A stretch of 64,000 nucleotides of DNA from contig NZ_JBNHEQ010000243.1 of NCBI RefSeq assembly GCF_050016015.1, positions 13,148 to 77,147 of the forward strand, written 5' to 3'. This document shows positions 27,067-35,904 of this stretch, piece after piece; position 1 is the stretch's first letter; every line of letters begins with the position of its first letter. A program made the translations under genes and the position numbers. The notes below the pieces were generated by a model. That model saw only the letters and a list, made by a program, of their open reading frames with translations, was not told where the DNA came from and did not search any database. Source of the stretch: Trichodesmium sp002260545 (GTDB lineage: Bacteria > Cyanobacteriota > Cyanobacteriia > Cyanobacteriales > Microcoleaceae).

Positions 27067-28080
27067 ATGAATTATACCCACAGATTAGCAACTCCAGAAG
27101 ATAGTCAAGCAATAGCACCTTTATGGGCAGGATTTGCCACCGAACGGGCTAATATTGACCCATCAATGAAAATTAAACCCAATTTTGATTATGAAAAATA
27201 TGTCAGTTACCAACTCAATAAACCTCTATCATATTGTTATATTTTAGAAACTCAAACAAACAATAAAACTCAAATAGTTGGCTGTATATTTATCTATTTC
27301 TACGATGAAGCACCACCTCCGACTTTACCAGCAGAATTTTTAGAAGAACACGAACTAGAAAATCCCTTTTTACCTCGGCGTATCGGTTCAGTTTTAGGAA
27401 TGTACGTTCAACCAGAACATCGTCAACCAGAAAATATTCAACTCTTAGCAAATACGGCAATTCAAAAAGCCCAAGAAATGGAAGTAAGTGATATTGACTT
27501 ATTAATTGCTGCCGACCAAAAAGGTATACAAGCATTATTAAAACGTTCTGGTTTTACACCTACAGCAGTTCAATTTAGCAAACATTATGAAATTTCACCT
27601 AATACTAATTCACCTAATTTACACCCACCCCATCCAGAATTAGATGTACCCGAACCACCATTACCAGGTGCTATTCCTTTAAGAGACCCCAAAACTAATG
27701 AACTGGTTTATAATAATCAAGATAAACCTGTATTTATTTATCCAATTACTGATAATAACGGGGAATTAATTAAAACATCAAAAGGTCTACCTATTTATCC
27801 TACTCCCTTGCGAGACCCACAAACTCAAGATTGGGTATTTGATGCTAATGGAGAGTTAGTAGTAAGTCCAATTTTTAAGGATGATAAAGGTGAAATATTT
27901 GAGCATAAAGGTATGGTTCAATTTCATCCTCCCAGTTATAAAATGCAGGGTGGAAAGTTGGTCTTAGAAAAAGATGATGCTGGTAATTATCTCTTTCTTG
28001 ATGTAGAACGAGATAGTCAAGGTAATATTGTTTTATCTCCAGAAGGTCTACCTATTTTTCAGCAAAATTCTCTTAGTTAA
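27067..28080 (+). CDS. GNAT-family N-acetyltransferase with a repeat-containing C-terminal extension
   Basis: The protein has 337 residues. Residues 1-180 look like a GNAT fold: RLATPEDSQAIAPLWAGFAT at the start, IVGCIFIYFYDEA as strand 4, RRIGSVLGMYVQPEHR as the acetyl-CoA strand, and the late LIAADQKGIQALLKRSGFTP. Residues 190-337 are an Asp/Pro-rich extension with short repeats (IPLRDPKTNELVYNNQDKPV; TPLRDPQTQDWVFDANGELV; GLPIYP and GLPIF), each probably a beta hairpin. The extension is not part of the usual enzyme. Substrate is unknown. Confidence 0.75.
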   Translation: MNYTHRLATPEDSQAIAPLWAGFATERANIDPSMKIKPNFDYEKYVSYQLNKPLSYCYILETQTNNKTQIVGCIFIYFYDEAPPPTLPAEFLEEHELENPFLPRRIGSVLGMYVQPEHRQPENIQLLANTAIQKAQEMEVSDIDLLIAADQKGIQALLKRSGFTPTAVQFSKHYEISPNTNSPNLHPPHPELDVPEPPLPGAIPLRDPKTNELVYNNQDKPVFIYPITDNNGELIKTSKGLPIYPTPLRDPQTQDWVFDANGELVVSPIFKDDKGEIFEHKGMVQFHPPSYKMQGGKLVLEKDDAGNYLFLDVERDSQGNIVLSPEGLPIFQQNSLS

Positions 28081-28585
28081 AAAAAATTGATGTTGGGTGT
28101 TAGGGTAAATTTGCAGTCTTCTTGGATGGAGGTTTGATATTCATTATACCTCTCCCCTATTCAAAAGTTCCCTTGATATTTTCTCACAGACTATTCTCCA
28201 ACACCTCACCATCAGCACCTGTATCTTTAGCTAAACAAGCTAAACAACAGATTGGCTAATGTTGTAGAGTAATTAATTACTGCGTAAGGATTCAAAAGTC
28301 AGCTATTAGTCATAGCTTGATTAACTTATTGTTAGCTATAACTTGAATTAGTTTTGATAAAAAATTAAAAGTAATTATAAGAAGCTAAGTTGCTAATCTT
28401 AGCAGTTATTGCCATAATACCTGAGAGCTGACTAGCTAATAACTGAATGCTTACCATTAACCAGCTTTTTTATCTTTCTATGAATCAAGATTTTTACAGA
28501 TTCAAAAAACATTTTCTAGAAACCTGAGAAAGTCTTAGATATTTCACGATACTGACATCTGCTCATTAAATTTACAAAGGAAAAA
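28081..28585. other. Spacer containing a scrap of the glycosyltransferase gene
   Basis: 28194-28255 matches 36125-36187 of the glycosyltransferase gene with a few changes (CTCCAACACCTCACCATCAG shared). It is too short and altered to code. The rest of the spacer shows TAGCTA-rich sequence and no gene. AAAGGA lies upstream of the cytochrome start. Confidence 0.65.
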
Positions 28586-28921
28586 ATGAAAAAAATAATT
28601 ACAGTTTGCTTATTGATATTTATATCAATCAATATTATGAAAATGCCCACTGCATTAGGAGTGGAAACAACAAAAGGTGGAGAACTTTTTCAGATTCATT
28701 GTGCAGGTTGTCATGCTAATGGAGGCAATATTGTTAGAAGGTGGAAAAACTTAAAAATAAGGACTTTGAAAAAAAATAAATTAGATTCTGTCGAGGCGAT
28801 CGCTTCTCTAGTTAAAAATGGTAAAAATAATATGTCGTCTTATCAAGACCGTTTAACTCCAGCAGAAATTGAAACTGTATCAGCTTATGTATTGCAGCAA
28901 GCAGAAAATGGTTGGCATTGA
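28586..28921 (+). CDS. Cytochrome c6-like monohaem protein
   Basis: The protein has 111 residues. A signal peptide (hydrophobic run to about residue 25) sends it to the thylakoid lumen or periplasm. The haem is attached at C39-A-G-C42-H43, and the probable axial Met is M83 in NNMSSYQDRL. The end, TPAEIETVSAYVLQQAENGW, is typical of the c6 family. It differs from plain PetJ by the long Lys/Arg-rich stretch RRWKNLKIRTLKKNK after the haem site. It could therefore be one of the c6B/c6C-type paralogs rather than the main plastocyanin substitute. AAGGA precedes the ATG. Confidence 0.82.
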   Translation: MKKIITVCLLIFISINIMKMPTALGVETTKGGELFQIHCAGCHANGGNIVRRWKNLKIRTLKKNKLDSVEAIASLVKNGKNNMSSYQDRLTPAEIETVSAYVLQQAENGWH

Positions 28922-28971
28922 AGTAGCAGTCAGCGGTCAGCAGTCAGCTATTAGCTTTTCACTGTGTATAA

Positions 28972-29112
<141 letters not shown>

Positions 29113-29560
29113 ATACGAATTACTAAAAGTAATGCTATACTTAGCTAACACTTCAGTTATTAAGTAGTTAACACCGATATTTTAATATTTTTGCTAATTT
29201 TAGCACTTGTTAATGTTAATTATTCTTATCTTTACTTCTCTGTAGGGACGCCCTTATGCAACGTCCCTACCACTCCCCTACTCCCCTGCTTAATCAAATG
29301 TAGAAAACTTTTTGAGAAATGGTATAATGGGGGCTTCTCTTGAGTATCCTCTCCGCGTCTTATAACCCCCACGCAAAGCGCACCACTAATTTTTCAAGCT
29401 CTTGTGGGGGACTTAAACCGTCTGATTTTAGCGCTCCTGCTAAATGCTGTTTGCTCCGCATGACCTAAGGAAAAGCTAATAGCTAGTTAATAGAAATAGA
29501 CAGAAAAACTTTTGTAAATATTTAGCTAGCTTGCATTCACCAATCAGATTCCTAGAATAA
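29113..29560. other. Spacer with repeat debris
   Basis: It holds a GTAGGGACGCCC...GTCCCTAC palindrome-like unit (29245-29271). It also has a block (about 29330-29480: GGGGGCTTCTC, ACCACTAATTTTT, AAGCTCTTGTGGGGGACTTA) that is an inverted, diverged relative of about 63690-63830. No gene was found. Confidence 0.45.
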
Positions 29561-30950
29561 GTGTTTTGACACTCCACGGACTAAAGTCGCGTGGATTCTT
29601 AAGCGGAATAAATTTGACGGACTTTCCTCACGTCAAATTTTACCCTTAATGGCATGGCCAAAGATGCCTAAGCGTCTGTCCGGGGTAAACCCCCATAAGG
29701 TTGCTTTTAACTCCAATGTTCGATGCACCGTTAGTATCGGCATTTATAAATTTCCCTTCTCTAGTCTTGTACAAACCACGTTGTCTTGATGCAGTCGCTC
29801 ATGGGGGAAACCCCCTTTGGCGGCGCTGCATCGCTTAACTCGTTTACCGCTGAAACTATATTCGGTTGGATTATCAGCATTATATACAGGGATTAAATCA
29901 CCATCTATAAAGCTAGCTTTAGAAGTATAGGATTCTTCCTGTTCAGTGTAAGTTAACCCGTATCTATCACACATAGATTTTAGCTTTAGTCTCAAACTGT
30001 GGTGCGGTATTTGTACAAACTTTTGGTTAGTTTTTTTGCCTAAATTGATATTTTGTTTCATGCCAGGATTAACACCTACAACTAGAGTGGATATTTGATT
30101 TTTACGACACCAGTTGATTAAGTATCTAGCAGCCTTATTTAGGTAATCTCTAACTTTATTATTCCGATTTACAGTGATACTAATTTGTTTTTTTGTCAAA
30201 CCTTTAATACCCTGCTTATCTTTTATGGATTGCAATCTAGAATTTTCGCGTGTTGTACCACTGGTTAATTGATTTGAGTTTTCTACCGTCTAAAATAAAC
30301 GATGACCCAGTGTTTGATACACAAGCTGCGTTGCATGCAACGCAGCTAAATTGTTTAAACCTAAGTCTATTGCTACTGCATTATCTGTTTTTACTACTGG
30401 CTCTGCCTCCGACTCAGTAATAAATTCTACTTCAAAAAACTGGGCATCAAATCTAGGGATTATTCTAACTTCCTTAAGATTCTTATCTGCTAATCTCTCA
30501 GGAAAAGGGATTTTTACTGCACCATATTCAGCCTTAAATTTCCTAGACATTGGAATATTGAAATATCCATCTTTTACCTTGATTCGAGGTATTATTAAAG
30601 GAAAGTATCCCTCTTTTTTGAGATATCTAGGCATTCGTATTTGTTCAAACCGATAGAGACTTTCTTTGGCCTTCTGAATTAAGTTAAAAAATGACTTAAA
30701 AGACCTGTCTACCACTTTCAAAGTCTGTTGTGCAATATCAGTTTGAAGTAGCTGATAATTTTCATTTTCTTTGCAGTAATGATAGTTGGATTCATACCTT
30801 AGATATCCGCCCTCAGAAAAATAGAATTGTCGCACAGAATACAAGCCGACATTGTACATATTTTTAGATAATCTGCACAAAGTTTTTAACGCTTTAAATT
30901 CGGTGCTAGACAAATTTCTAATTTTGTTCTTTTGAGTTAGGTACATACAA
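29560..30950 (-). pseudogene. IS200/IS605-type tnpB broken by palindrome insertions
   Basis: The N-terminal part (30290-30946) reads as the TnpB wedge/REC region plus the RuvC-I motif VAIDLGLNNLA. It is then interrupted by a palindrome with core GTTGCATGCAAC (about 30324-30345), which shifts the frame. The next piece (29744-30235) carries IKDKQGIKGLTKKQISITVN, the RuvC-II area (STLVVGVNPGMKQNIN) and YTEQEESYTSKASF of the zinc-finger start. A second hairpin-rich insertion near 29795-29840 breaks it before the last motif, whose remains INADTNGASNIGVKS are legible in another frame to about 29700. The end hairpin CACGGACTAAAGTC at about 29574 marks the element's right end. There is no tnpA. Confidence 0.8.
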
Positions 30951-30989
30951 TAGTTTTCGCTGTATAATGTATATATTAGCGAAGTATAC

Positions 30990-31080
30990 TTGAATTGTCA
31001 ACATGACTACGGGTTAAAACCCGTCGATTCCCTTCCATCCCGCCGTTTAAACTGGCGGGTTTCCCACATACCGATTTTTT
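30990..31080. repeat. Two hairpins at the upstream end of the tnpB element
   Basis: ACGGGTTAAAACCCGT and CCCGCCGTTTAAACTGGCGGG-like inverted repeats lie just beyond the tnpB start. Such imperfect hairpins are typical of IS200/IS605 ends. Confidence 0.5.
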
Positions 31081-31233
31081 TTGATGATTTTGCTTATTAA
31101 AATATTACTTTAGCAAAGTATTTTTATTTTTATTTTTGTCGAGAATAGGTCTTGATTTTAGTGGAACGATTGCTACTCAGGAAGAGGTGTGCTAAAACTT
31201 TCACTAGAAAGCTATAGGATAACTTACCTGAAA

Positions 31234-31385
31234 ATGGTAGAAATTACTATTGATGAATTACCTCAAAGTTTACAGACTCTATTATTTATAGAATCGAACC
31301 CACAAAAACTACACTAACTTTCTTCTATGAAGGAAAACCATTAGCAATCATTAATAGTTATGAAATATTGGAAGGAAAAAAATGA
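31234..31385 (+). pseudogene. Small antitoxin-like ORF with a frameshift
   Basis: ATG 31234 reads MVEITIDELPQSLQTLLF and then leaves frame. In the neighbouring frame it continues TKTTLTFFYEGKPLAIINSY then EILEGKK and a stop. The combined product of about 50 residues resembles the short prevent-host-death-like proteins of cyanobacteria. Its TGA overlaps the ATG of the next gene (ATGA), so the two were probably coupled. The family call is weak. Confidence 0.4.
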
Positions 31386-31969
31386 TTCGTTTAATATCTT
31401 TAATATTTTTGATTTTTTTATGTTCTAGTTTAGCTTTATCGGAACCAGTTTCAATTCCTAATGAATCAGATGTTTTATTTTCGACTGGTTTATGGCCAGG
31501 AGAAGGTATCCCACGTTTTAAATCAAAAATGAATCTCCAACCATTAGTGAAACCAAAATTAGACTCTCCGCCTGTACAAGGACTGGAAGTAAAAAAGGGA
31601 ACTATCCTTAATTTCACTGAAACTCTATACCAAACCATCGAATCAGATATTGTCATTATCGAAGAAACTCAAAAATTGAAAGTAACTAATTATGGAAATA
31701 TCAAATACCTTTCGAGGGATGCTTATTATTCATCAGGAAAGCAGATCTACCTAACTCTTGAAAAAGGAGAGCAAATTAATGTATTACAAAACCGAGCGGA
31801 AGGTGATACGTTCTTTGAATACCAAGGTAATATTTATGCCGGTTGGTGTCAACCATGTTACGGTGCTTCCTATAAAACAGCCTGGTGGGTAAAGGTTACT
31901 ATATTATCAAAGAGTGGTTGGGTACTAATTAATGAAAACACAGTGGAATTTTTAAAACGTCTATACTAA
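31382..31969 (+). CDS. Secreted protein of unknown function, SH3-like C-terminal part
   Basis: The protein has 195 residues. The N-terminus RLISLIFLIFLCSSLALSEP is a clear signal peptide. The mature part is Pro/Lys-rich to about residue 60 and then beta-rich. It contains QIYLTLEKGEQINVLQNRAE, EYQGNIYAGWCQPCYGASYK and AWWVKVTILSKSGWVLINEN. This resembles a bacterial SH3-type repeat (signature ...VKV....GWV). The pair of cysteines in GWCQPC could form a disulphide. The start overlaps the upstream small frame by 4 bases. Confidence 0.65.
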   Translation: MIRLISLIFLIFLCSSLALSEPVSIPNESDVLFSTGLWPGEGIPRFKSKMNLQPLVKPKLDSPPVQGLEVKKGTILNFTETLYQTIESDIVIIEETQKLKVTNYGNIKYLSRDAYYSSGKQIYLTLEKGEQINVLQNRAEGDTFFEYQGNIYAGWCQPCYGASYKTAWWVKVTILSKSGWVLINENTVEFLKRLY

Positions 31970-32240
31970 TTTTCCCCTATGATATCAAGTCCAGTAATAT
32001 TGGCATAAAAAAGCAGACAAACTGGGTTTGTATCAAATGTCCTACAACACTAACATTGATGGAAAAATCGTGGTATAATACCAATTCAATAAAATAATGT
32101 TACAAATGAGTACCAAAAAATCCTTGTTTGGTATAGATTTTTCCATGACAGCCATTTTTTGAATTTGTATTAGAAATACTACAGTAGAAATCTTCCTACA
32201 AGGATTTTTGTTCCATTGACTAGATGTATAATTTTGATTA

Positions 32241-32255
32241 TGATAATAATTATGA
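32241..32255. promoter_or_regulatory. Putative Zur/Fur operator upstream of the COG0523 gene
   Basis: TGATAATAATTATGA matches the 7-1-7 consensus TGATAATNATTATCA at 13 of 14 defined positions. It lies 240 bases upstream of the GTPase gene, beyond the COG0523 remnant. The surrounding TCCATTGACTAGATGTA block is repeated before hemB. Confidence 0.5.
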
Positions 32256-32389
32256 TAACCATCCCAAGAAGTAAAATGGTCATTAATCAAGTAAATCAGG
32301 TTACAGAATCCCTTGAGTTAACTATAAATAGTAATTTTCCAGCCAGTCAGTAACTAACTTTAACAAGGAACATCAACTATCATTATGAC

Positions 32390-32503
32390 TGTTTTCTTGT
32401 TAATGACAAAGCAACCTTATATTACTCAATCAATCATATTCCTCAAAGTCAACAAGATTTAAGAGTAGCTCTCTTCGTCAATGAATTTAACGATAATGGA
32501 TAA
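32390..32503 (+). pseudogene. COG0523 (CobW-type) GTPase fragment
   Basis: This 37-codon frame reads CFLVNDKATLYYSINHIPQS then QQDLRVALFVNEFNDNG. It aligns with GFLGSGKTTLINQILYNKQN and LKVAILVNEFGDIN of the intact gene that follows. The P-loop is ruined (GSGKTTL to VNDKATL). It overlaps the start of the intact gene in another frame. Confidence 0.6.
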
Positions 32504-33479
32504 TTCACTACAATTAGATATTCCTAAAAGAGGGATGCCAGTAACAATAGTAACTGGATTTCTAGGCAGTGGTAAAACAACCCTGATCAATCAAATTTTG
32601 TATAATAAGCAGAATTTAAAAGTTGCAATATTAGTTAATGAATTTGGGGATATTAATATAGATAGCCAGTTATTAATAGATCTTAATGACAATATGGTAG
32701 AACTTAGCAATGGTTGTATTTGTTGTACTGTAAATGATGGATTAGTAGATGCAGTTTACCAAATTTTAGAAAGTGATAAAAAAATTGATTATTTAATTAT
32801 AGAAACTACTGGTTTAGCAGATCCTTTGCCAATTATATTAACTTTTTTGGGTACAGATTTGAAAGATTTAACTTACTTAGATTCTGTATTAACTTTAGTG
32901 GATTGTGAAAATTTTACACCAGACCATTTTGATAGTGAAGCAGCTTTGAAACAGATTGCTTATGGGGATATTATTTTACTAAATAAAACAGATTTAGTTT
33001 GCCAAGATCAAGTAGATTATTTAGAGTCTTATATTAAAACTGTAAATAATGGAGCTAAGATTTTGAGAAGTGAGTACAGCAAGGTCCAATTATACTTAAT
33101 TCTAGATGTAAATCTATCTAAGCTTCAGCCTTATTTTCTAGAAGACAGCAATAATCAGGATGAATTACAAAAAATTTCTAAAAATCATCTAATAAATGAT
33201 GGCTTTACATCTATTTCATTCCAAAGTAAAAGACCTTTTTCTGTAGTCAAATTTCAAGAGAATTTTTTAGAGGAATTACCAAAGAATATATTTAGAGCAA
33301 AAGGAATTCTTTGGTTTCAAGAAAGTGAATTAAAACATATATTTCAATTGAGCGGTAAACGCTATGATATGCAAGTAGAGGAATGGTCAACTACTCCGAC
33401 AAATCAGTTAGTATTGATTGGCCGAAATTTGAATCCATTAATGATTCAACAAGGCTTAACAAATTGTCTCACTATGTGA
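32481..33479 (+). CDS. COG0523 / CobW-family GTPase (metal chaperone)
   Basis: The protein has 332 residues. The P-loop is GFLGSGKT (26-33), the metal motif is GCICC (78-82), and there are LIIETTGLADP and the guanine motif NKTD. C-terminal CobW_C sequences run GFTSISFQSKRPFS to GRNLNPLMI. Family members use GTP to deliver metals, zinc in ZNG1/YeiR-type members. ATG 32496 is an alternative start, because the first 15 codons overlap the decayed COG0523 fragment. There is no His-rich loop. Its neighbour folE, 125 bases downstream, encodes a zinc enzyme, and COG0523-folE pairing is known from zinc-limitation regulons. A Zur-like box lies upstream. Confidence 0.88.
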   Translation: MNLTIMDNSLQLDIPKRGMPVTIVTGFLGSGKTTLINQILYNKQNLKVAILVNEFGDINIDSQLLIDLNDNMVELSNGCICCTVNDGLVDAVYQILESDKKIDYLIIETTGLADPLPIILTFLGTDLKDLTYLDSVLTLVDCENFTPDHFDSEAALKQIAYGDIILLNKTDLVCQDQVDYLESYIKTVNNGAKILRSEYSKVQLYLILDVNLSKLQPYFLEDSNNQDELQKISKNHLINDGFTSISFQSKRPFSVVKFQENFLEELPKNIFRAKGILWFQESELKHIFQLSGKRYDMQVEEWSTTPTNQLVLIGRNLNPLMIQQGLTNCLTM

Positions 33480-33604
33480 TAAATTAATATTGGGGATTAT
33501 CGGAGAAATTACAGATAATAATCCTCTTAATAAAGAGGAACTTTATGTGGTAAAATATCTCCTAAAATTGCCCGATAAAATCTTAAGCTTAAAGCCTTTT
33601 AACT

Positions 33605-34243
33605 ATGACTTTACCAGTAATTCCAGAATTTGTTTCTACCGATGACTTGAAAACAGAATCTCAGCCTCCTGTTACAGAAGCTGAAATGATTCAAGCAGTA
33701 AGAACCTTATTAATAGGATTAGGAGAAAATCCAGATAGAGAAGGATTATTAGATACTCCTAAACGAGTGGTAAAAGCACTAAAATATCTCACTTCAGGTT
33801 ATCATCAATCTCTAGATGAATTACTGAATGGAGCTGTTTTTAATGAAGATGCCTCTGAAATGGTTTTAGTTCGAGATATCGATCTATTTAGCTCTTGTGA
33901 GCATCATATTTTGCCTATTATTGGCCGCGCTCATGTAGCATATATTCCTGATGGAAAAGTAATTGGACTATCAAAAATTGCTCGAATTTGTGAAATGTAT
34001 GCCCGACGTTTACAAGTACAAGAACGTCTCACAGCACAAATAGGTGATGCACTTCAAGGATTACTTAAACCTCTAGGTGTTGCTGTAGTTATTGAAGCAA
34101 CTCATATGTGTATGGTTATGCGTGGAGTAGAAAAACCAGGTTCTTGGACAACTACTAGCGCTATGCGTGGTGTTTTTGCTGATGACGTGAAAACTCGTCA
34201 AGAGTTTATGAATTTAATTATGCATCGCCCTAGTTTTCATTAG
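33605..34243 (+). CDS. folE: GTP cyclohydrolase I
   Basis: The enzyme converts GTP to 7,8-dihydroneopterin triphosphate, the first step of tetrahydrofolate and pterin synthesis. It has 212 residues. The zinc ligands correspond to C98 and H101 in SSCEHHILP and C169 in THMCMVMRG, so this is the zinc-dependent FolE1, not FolE2. REGLLDTPKRVVKAL and SKIARICEMYARRLQVQERL are further family blocks. Its position after a COG0523 GTPase suggests it is one of the zinc enzymes that chaperone serves, and possibly a duplicate folE induced under zinc shortage. Confidence 0.95.
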   Translation: MTLPVIPEFVSTDDLKTESQPPVTEAEMIQAVRTLLIGLGENPDREGLLDTPKRVVKALKYLTSGYHQSLDELLNGAVFNEDASEMVLVRDIDLFSSCEHHILPIIGRAHVAYIPDGKVIGLSKIARICEMYARRLQVQERLTAQIGDALQGLLKPLGVAVVIEATHMCMVMRGVEKPGSWTTTSAMRGVFADDVKTRQEFMNLIMHRPSFH

Positions 34244-34973
34244 ATTTTTTGGCGTTGGTGATTTTGGCTATGATTTTTCTGAAATGGCGATTTCCTAACT
34301 CCTAATTAAAAAGCATTTTATATTTTACGCTCTTTAGATTTCATAGCTTGATTCACCAACGCCGTTTTTTTAAGTTAAGCGACAATAACTAAAAGTCGGT
34401 TGGCATTAAAATTCCTGATGATGCTAAGACAAAAGACACTAATAGACATATCCAAAAAATAAACTTGCCCTTTATTTAGTATCAGTAAGAGAAGTAAAAG
34501 TTACTCAAAAAATTATTTTCCTTGCTTTTTCGGTAAAAATCTCTTCCCTGTTCCTTGTTCCCTACTTTTACAAAAAGTCTATATTTTTTTCGGATATGTC
34601 TAATACTGAAATCAGATAAATTATTATAAGCTTTTATTATACACCACTATCTACTTTTCTTAGACCTTTACCAAATCTTTATATATTTAACAGGACTTAC
34701 GCAGTACCTCTATATATAGAGTATAAATTGGTCATTATTCAAGAGATAGACACTATCATTAGTGCCGTTGCGTAAATCCTGTTTAATCTAATCGGGACTT
34801 ATGCAAGCCATCTGTAAATAGTATTTTTTGTAGTAGCAATTGATGAATTGCCCCTACAGGTAGCGTATGTGCGTAAGTCCTGATAATCTCTAGCTATCTT
34901 CATCGAATCTTCAGATATAACTATCTATCCTTACGTTATGATACGGTTGTTGATCAATTAGGAGAAAACAGCA
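34244..34973. repeat. Cluster of four MITE-like elements between folE and a PEP-CTERM gene
   Basis: 34251-34363 has ends GGCGTTGGTGA / ATTCACCAACGCC. 34439-34606 has ends TAGACATATCC / GGATATGTCTA. 34691-34781 and 34794-34882 are two related elements with ends GGACTTACGCA / TGCGTAARTCC. The fourth contains a GTAG...CTAC palindrome near its centre. Then comes the promoter region of the next gene, with AGGAG before ATG 34974. No gene is present. Confidence 0.65.
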
Positions 34974-35618
34974 ATGATAAAGTTAAAGGATCTAATAGCT
35001 TCAACAGTATTAGGTGCTGGTTTGTTTTTGATTAATCTAGCTCCAGCACAAGCCATAATTTTTAACTGGAGCTTTAGTAATAATGTTGGTGGAATAGATG
35101 GAACAGTTTCAGGAACATTAGAATTATCAGAAAGTAATGGAGATGGAGTTGCAGCAACATCAGTTATCCTGAAATCTACAACAAATCCAGTATTTGATGA
35201 TTTAGTTGGATTTGATTTTTCTACAGTTCCAAACTTCCAGAATCAATTTAATGTGACAGGAGGAGAGATTACAGCAGCACTTTTTGGAACTGATTTCTTT
35301 AGTAATACAACTAATTTTAATCTAGAATTCAACTCAGAGGTATTTGGAGATCCAGATAGTCAAAATTTAGGTTTACTCACAATAGCTGGAAACCCACTAC
35401 CCACTTCTATTGGTGGTGATGGAATTTGTCCTGAAAATTGTTTACAAACAGCTCCACTTTTTGGAGACAATACAGGAGAAACTGAGTTTGCTCCTACTTT
35501 TAATGCTGTACCTGAAACTTCACCTAATGCTGTACCTGAAACTTCACCTACTGCAGGGTTATTAGTTGTATTGGGATTAATTGGAGTCAGCCAACTTCGT
35601 AAAACAATTCGTAATTAG
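34974..35618 (+). CDS. PEP-CTERM sorting domain protein
   Basis: The protein has 214 residues. The signal peptide ends at APAQA (about residue 27). The middle is a beta-rich, Asn/Thr-rich domain of the cyanobacterial PEP-CTERM exoprotein kind (WSFSNNVGGIDGTVSGTLEL). The C-terminal sorting signal is VPETSPTAG, a hydrophobic helix LLVVLGLIGVSQL and basic RKTIRN. The octapeptide NAVPETSP is duplicated just before it (24-bp tandem repeat near 35508-35555). It is expected to be exported and processed by an exosortase encoded elsewhere. Confidence 0.82.
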   Translation: MIKLKDLIASTVLGAGLFLINLAPAQAIIFNWSFSNNVGGIDGTVSGTLELSESNGDGVAATSVILKSTTNPVFDDLVGFDFSTVPNFQNQFNVTGGEITAALFGTDFFSNTTNFNLEFNSEVFGDPDSQNLGLLTIAGNPLPTSIGGDGICPENCLQTAPLFGDNTGETEFAPTFNAVPETSPNAVPETSPTAGLLVVLGLIGVSQLRKTIRN

Positions 35619-35631
35619 TTTGGATAAAAAC

Positions 35632-35762
35632 TTTTACCGAAAAATTGTGGTTTAAACCCTCCCCTTTTAAGGGGATAATAAATAAAAATTTTCATGATTA
35701 GTCAATCCTCTTCTTTTCTTCGGTAATAATTAATAGTTAATAATTAATTATTAATTGTTGAA
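35632..35762 (+). repeat. Family A repeat
   Basis: ACCGAAAAATTGTGG, TTTAAACCCTCCCC, TAAGGGGATAATAAATAAAA, GTCAATCCTCTTC and AT-rich direct repeats. From 35820 an inverted repeat, AAAGATACTGG / CCAGTATCTTT, forms a hairpin just past the glycosyltransferase gene. Confidence 0.6.
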
Positions 35763-35809
35763 AAACATTCTGTGCCAATCAAGCACAGATGAAAAAAAAT
35801 TCAAAAATG

Positions 35810-35840
35810 AATAAAGATACTGGTTTTGCCAGTATCTTTA
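35810..35840. terminator. Hairpin downstream of the glycosyltransferase gene
   Basis: The stem AAAGATACTGG/CCAGTATCTTT with a short TTTTG loop is near 35814-35840. It lies between two converging genes and has A/T flanks on both sides, as expected for a bidirectional terminator. Confidence 0.5.
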
Positions 35841-35904
35841 TTCACTATTTTATAAACTGAAATAATGACAATTGACCACTACCCATAATTTTACCCAATT
35901 GGCA

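Noticed and set aside
32042..32290. 82-codon minus-strand frame
   Set aside because: It runs through the Zur-like box and a family B-type repeat end, with no motif or ribosome-binding site.
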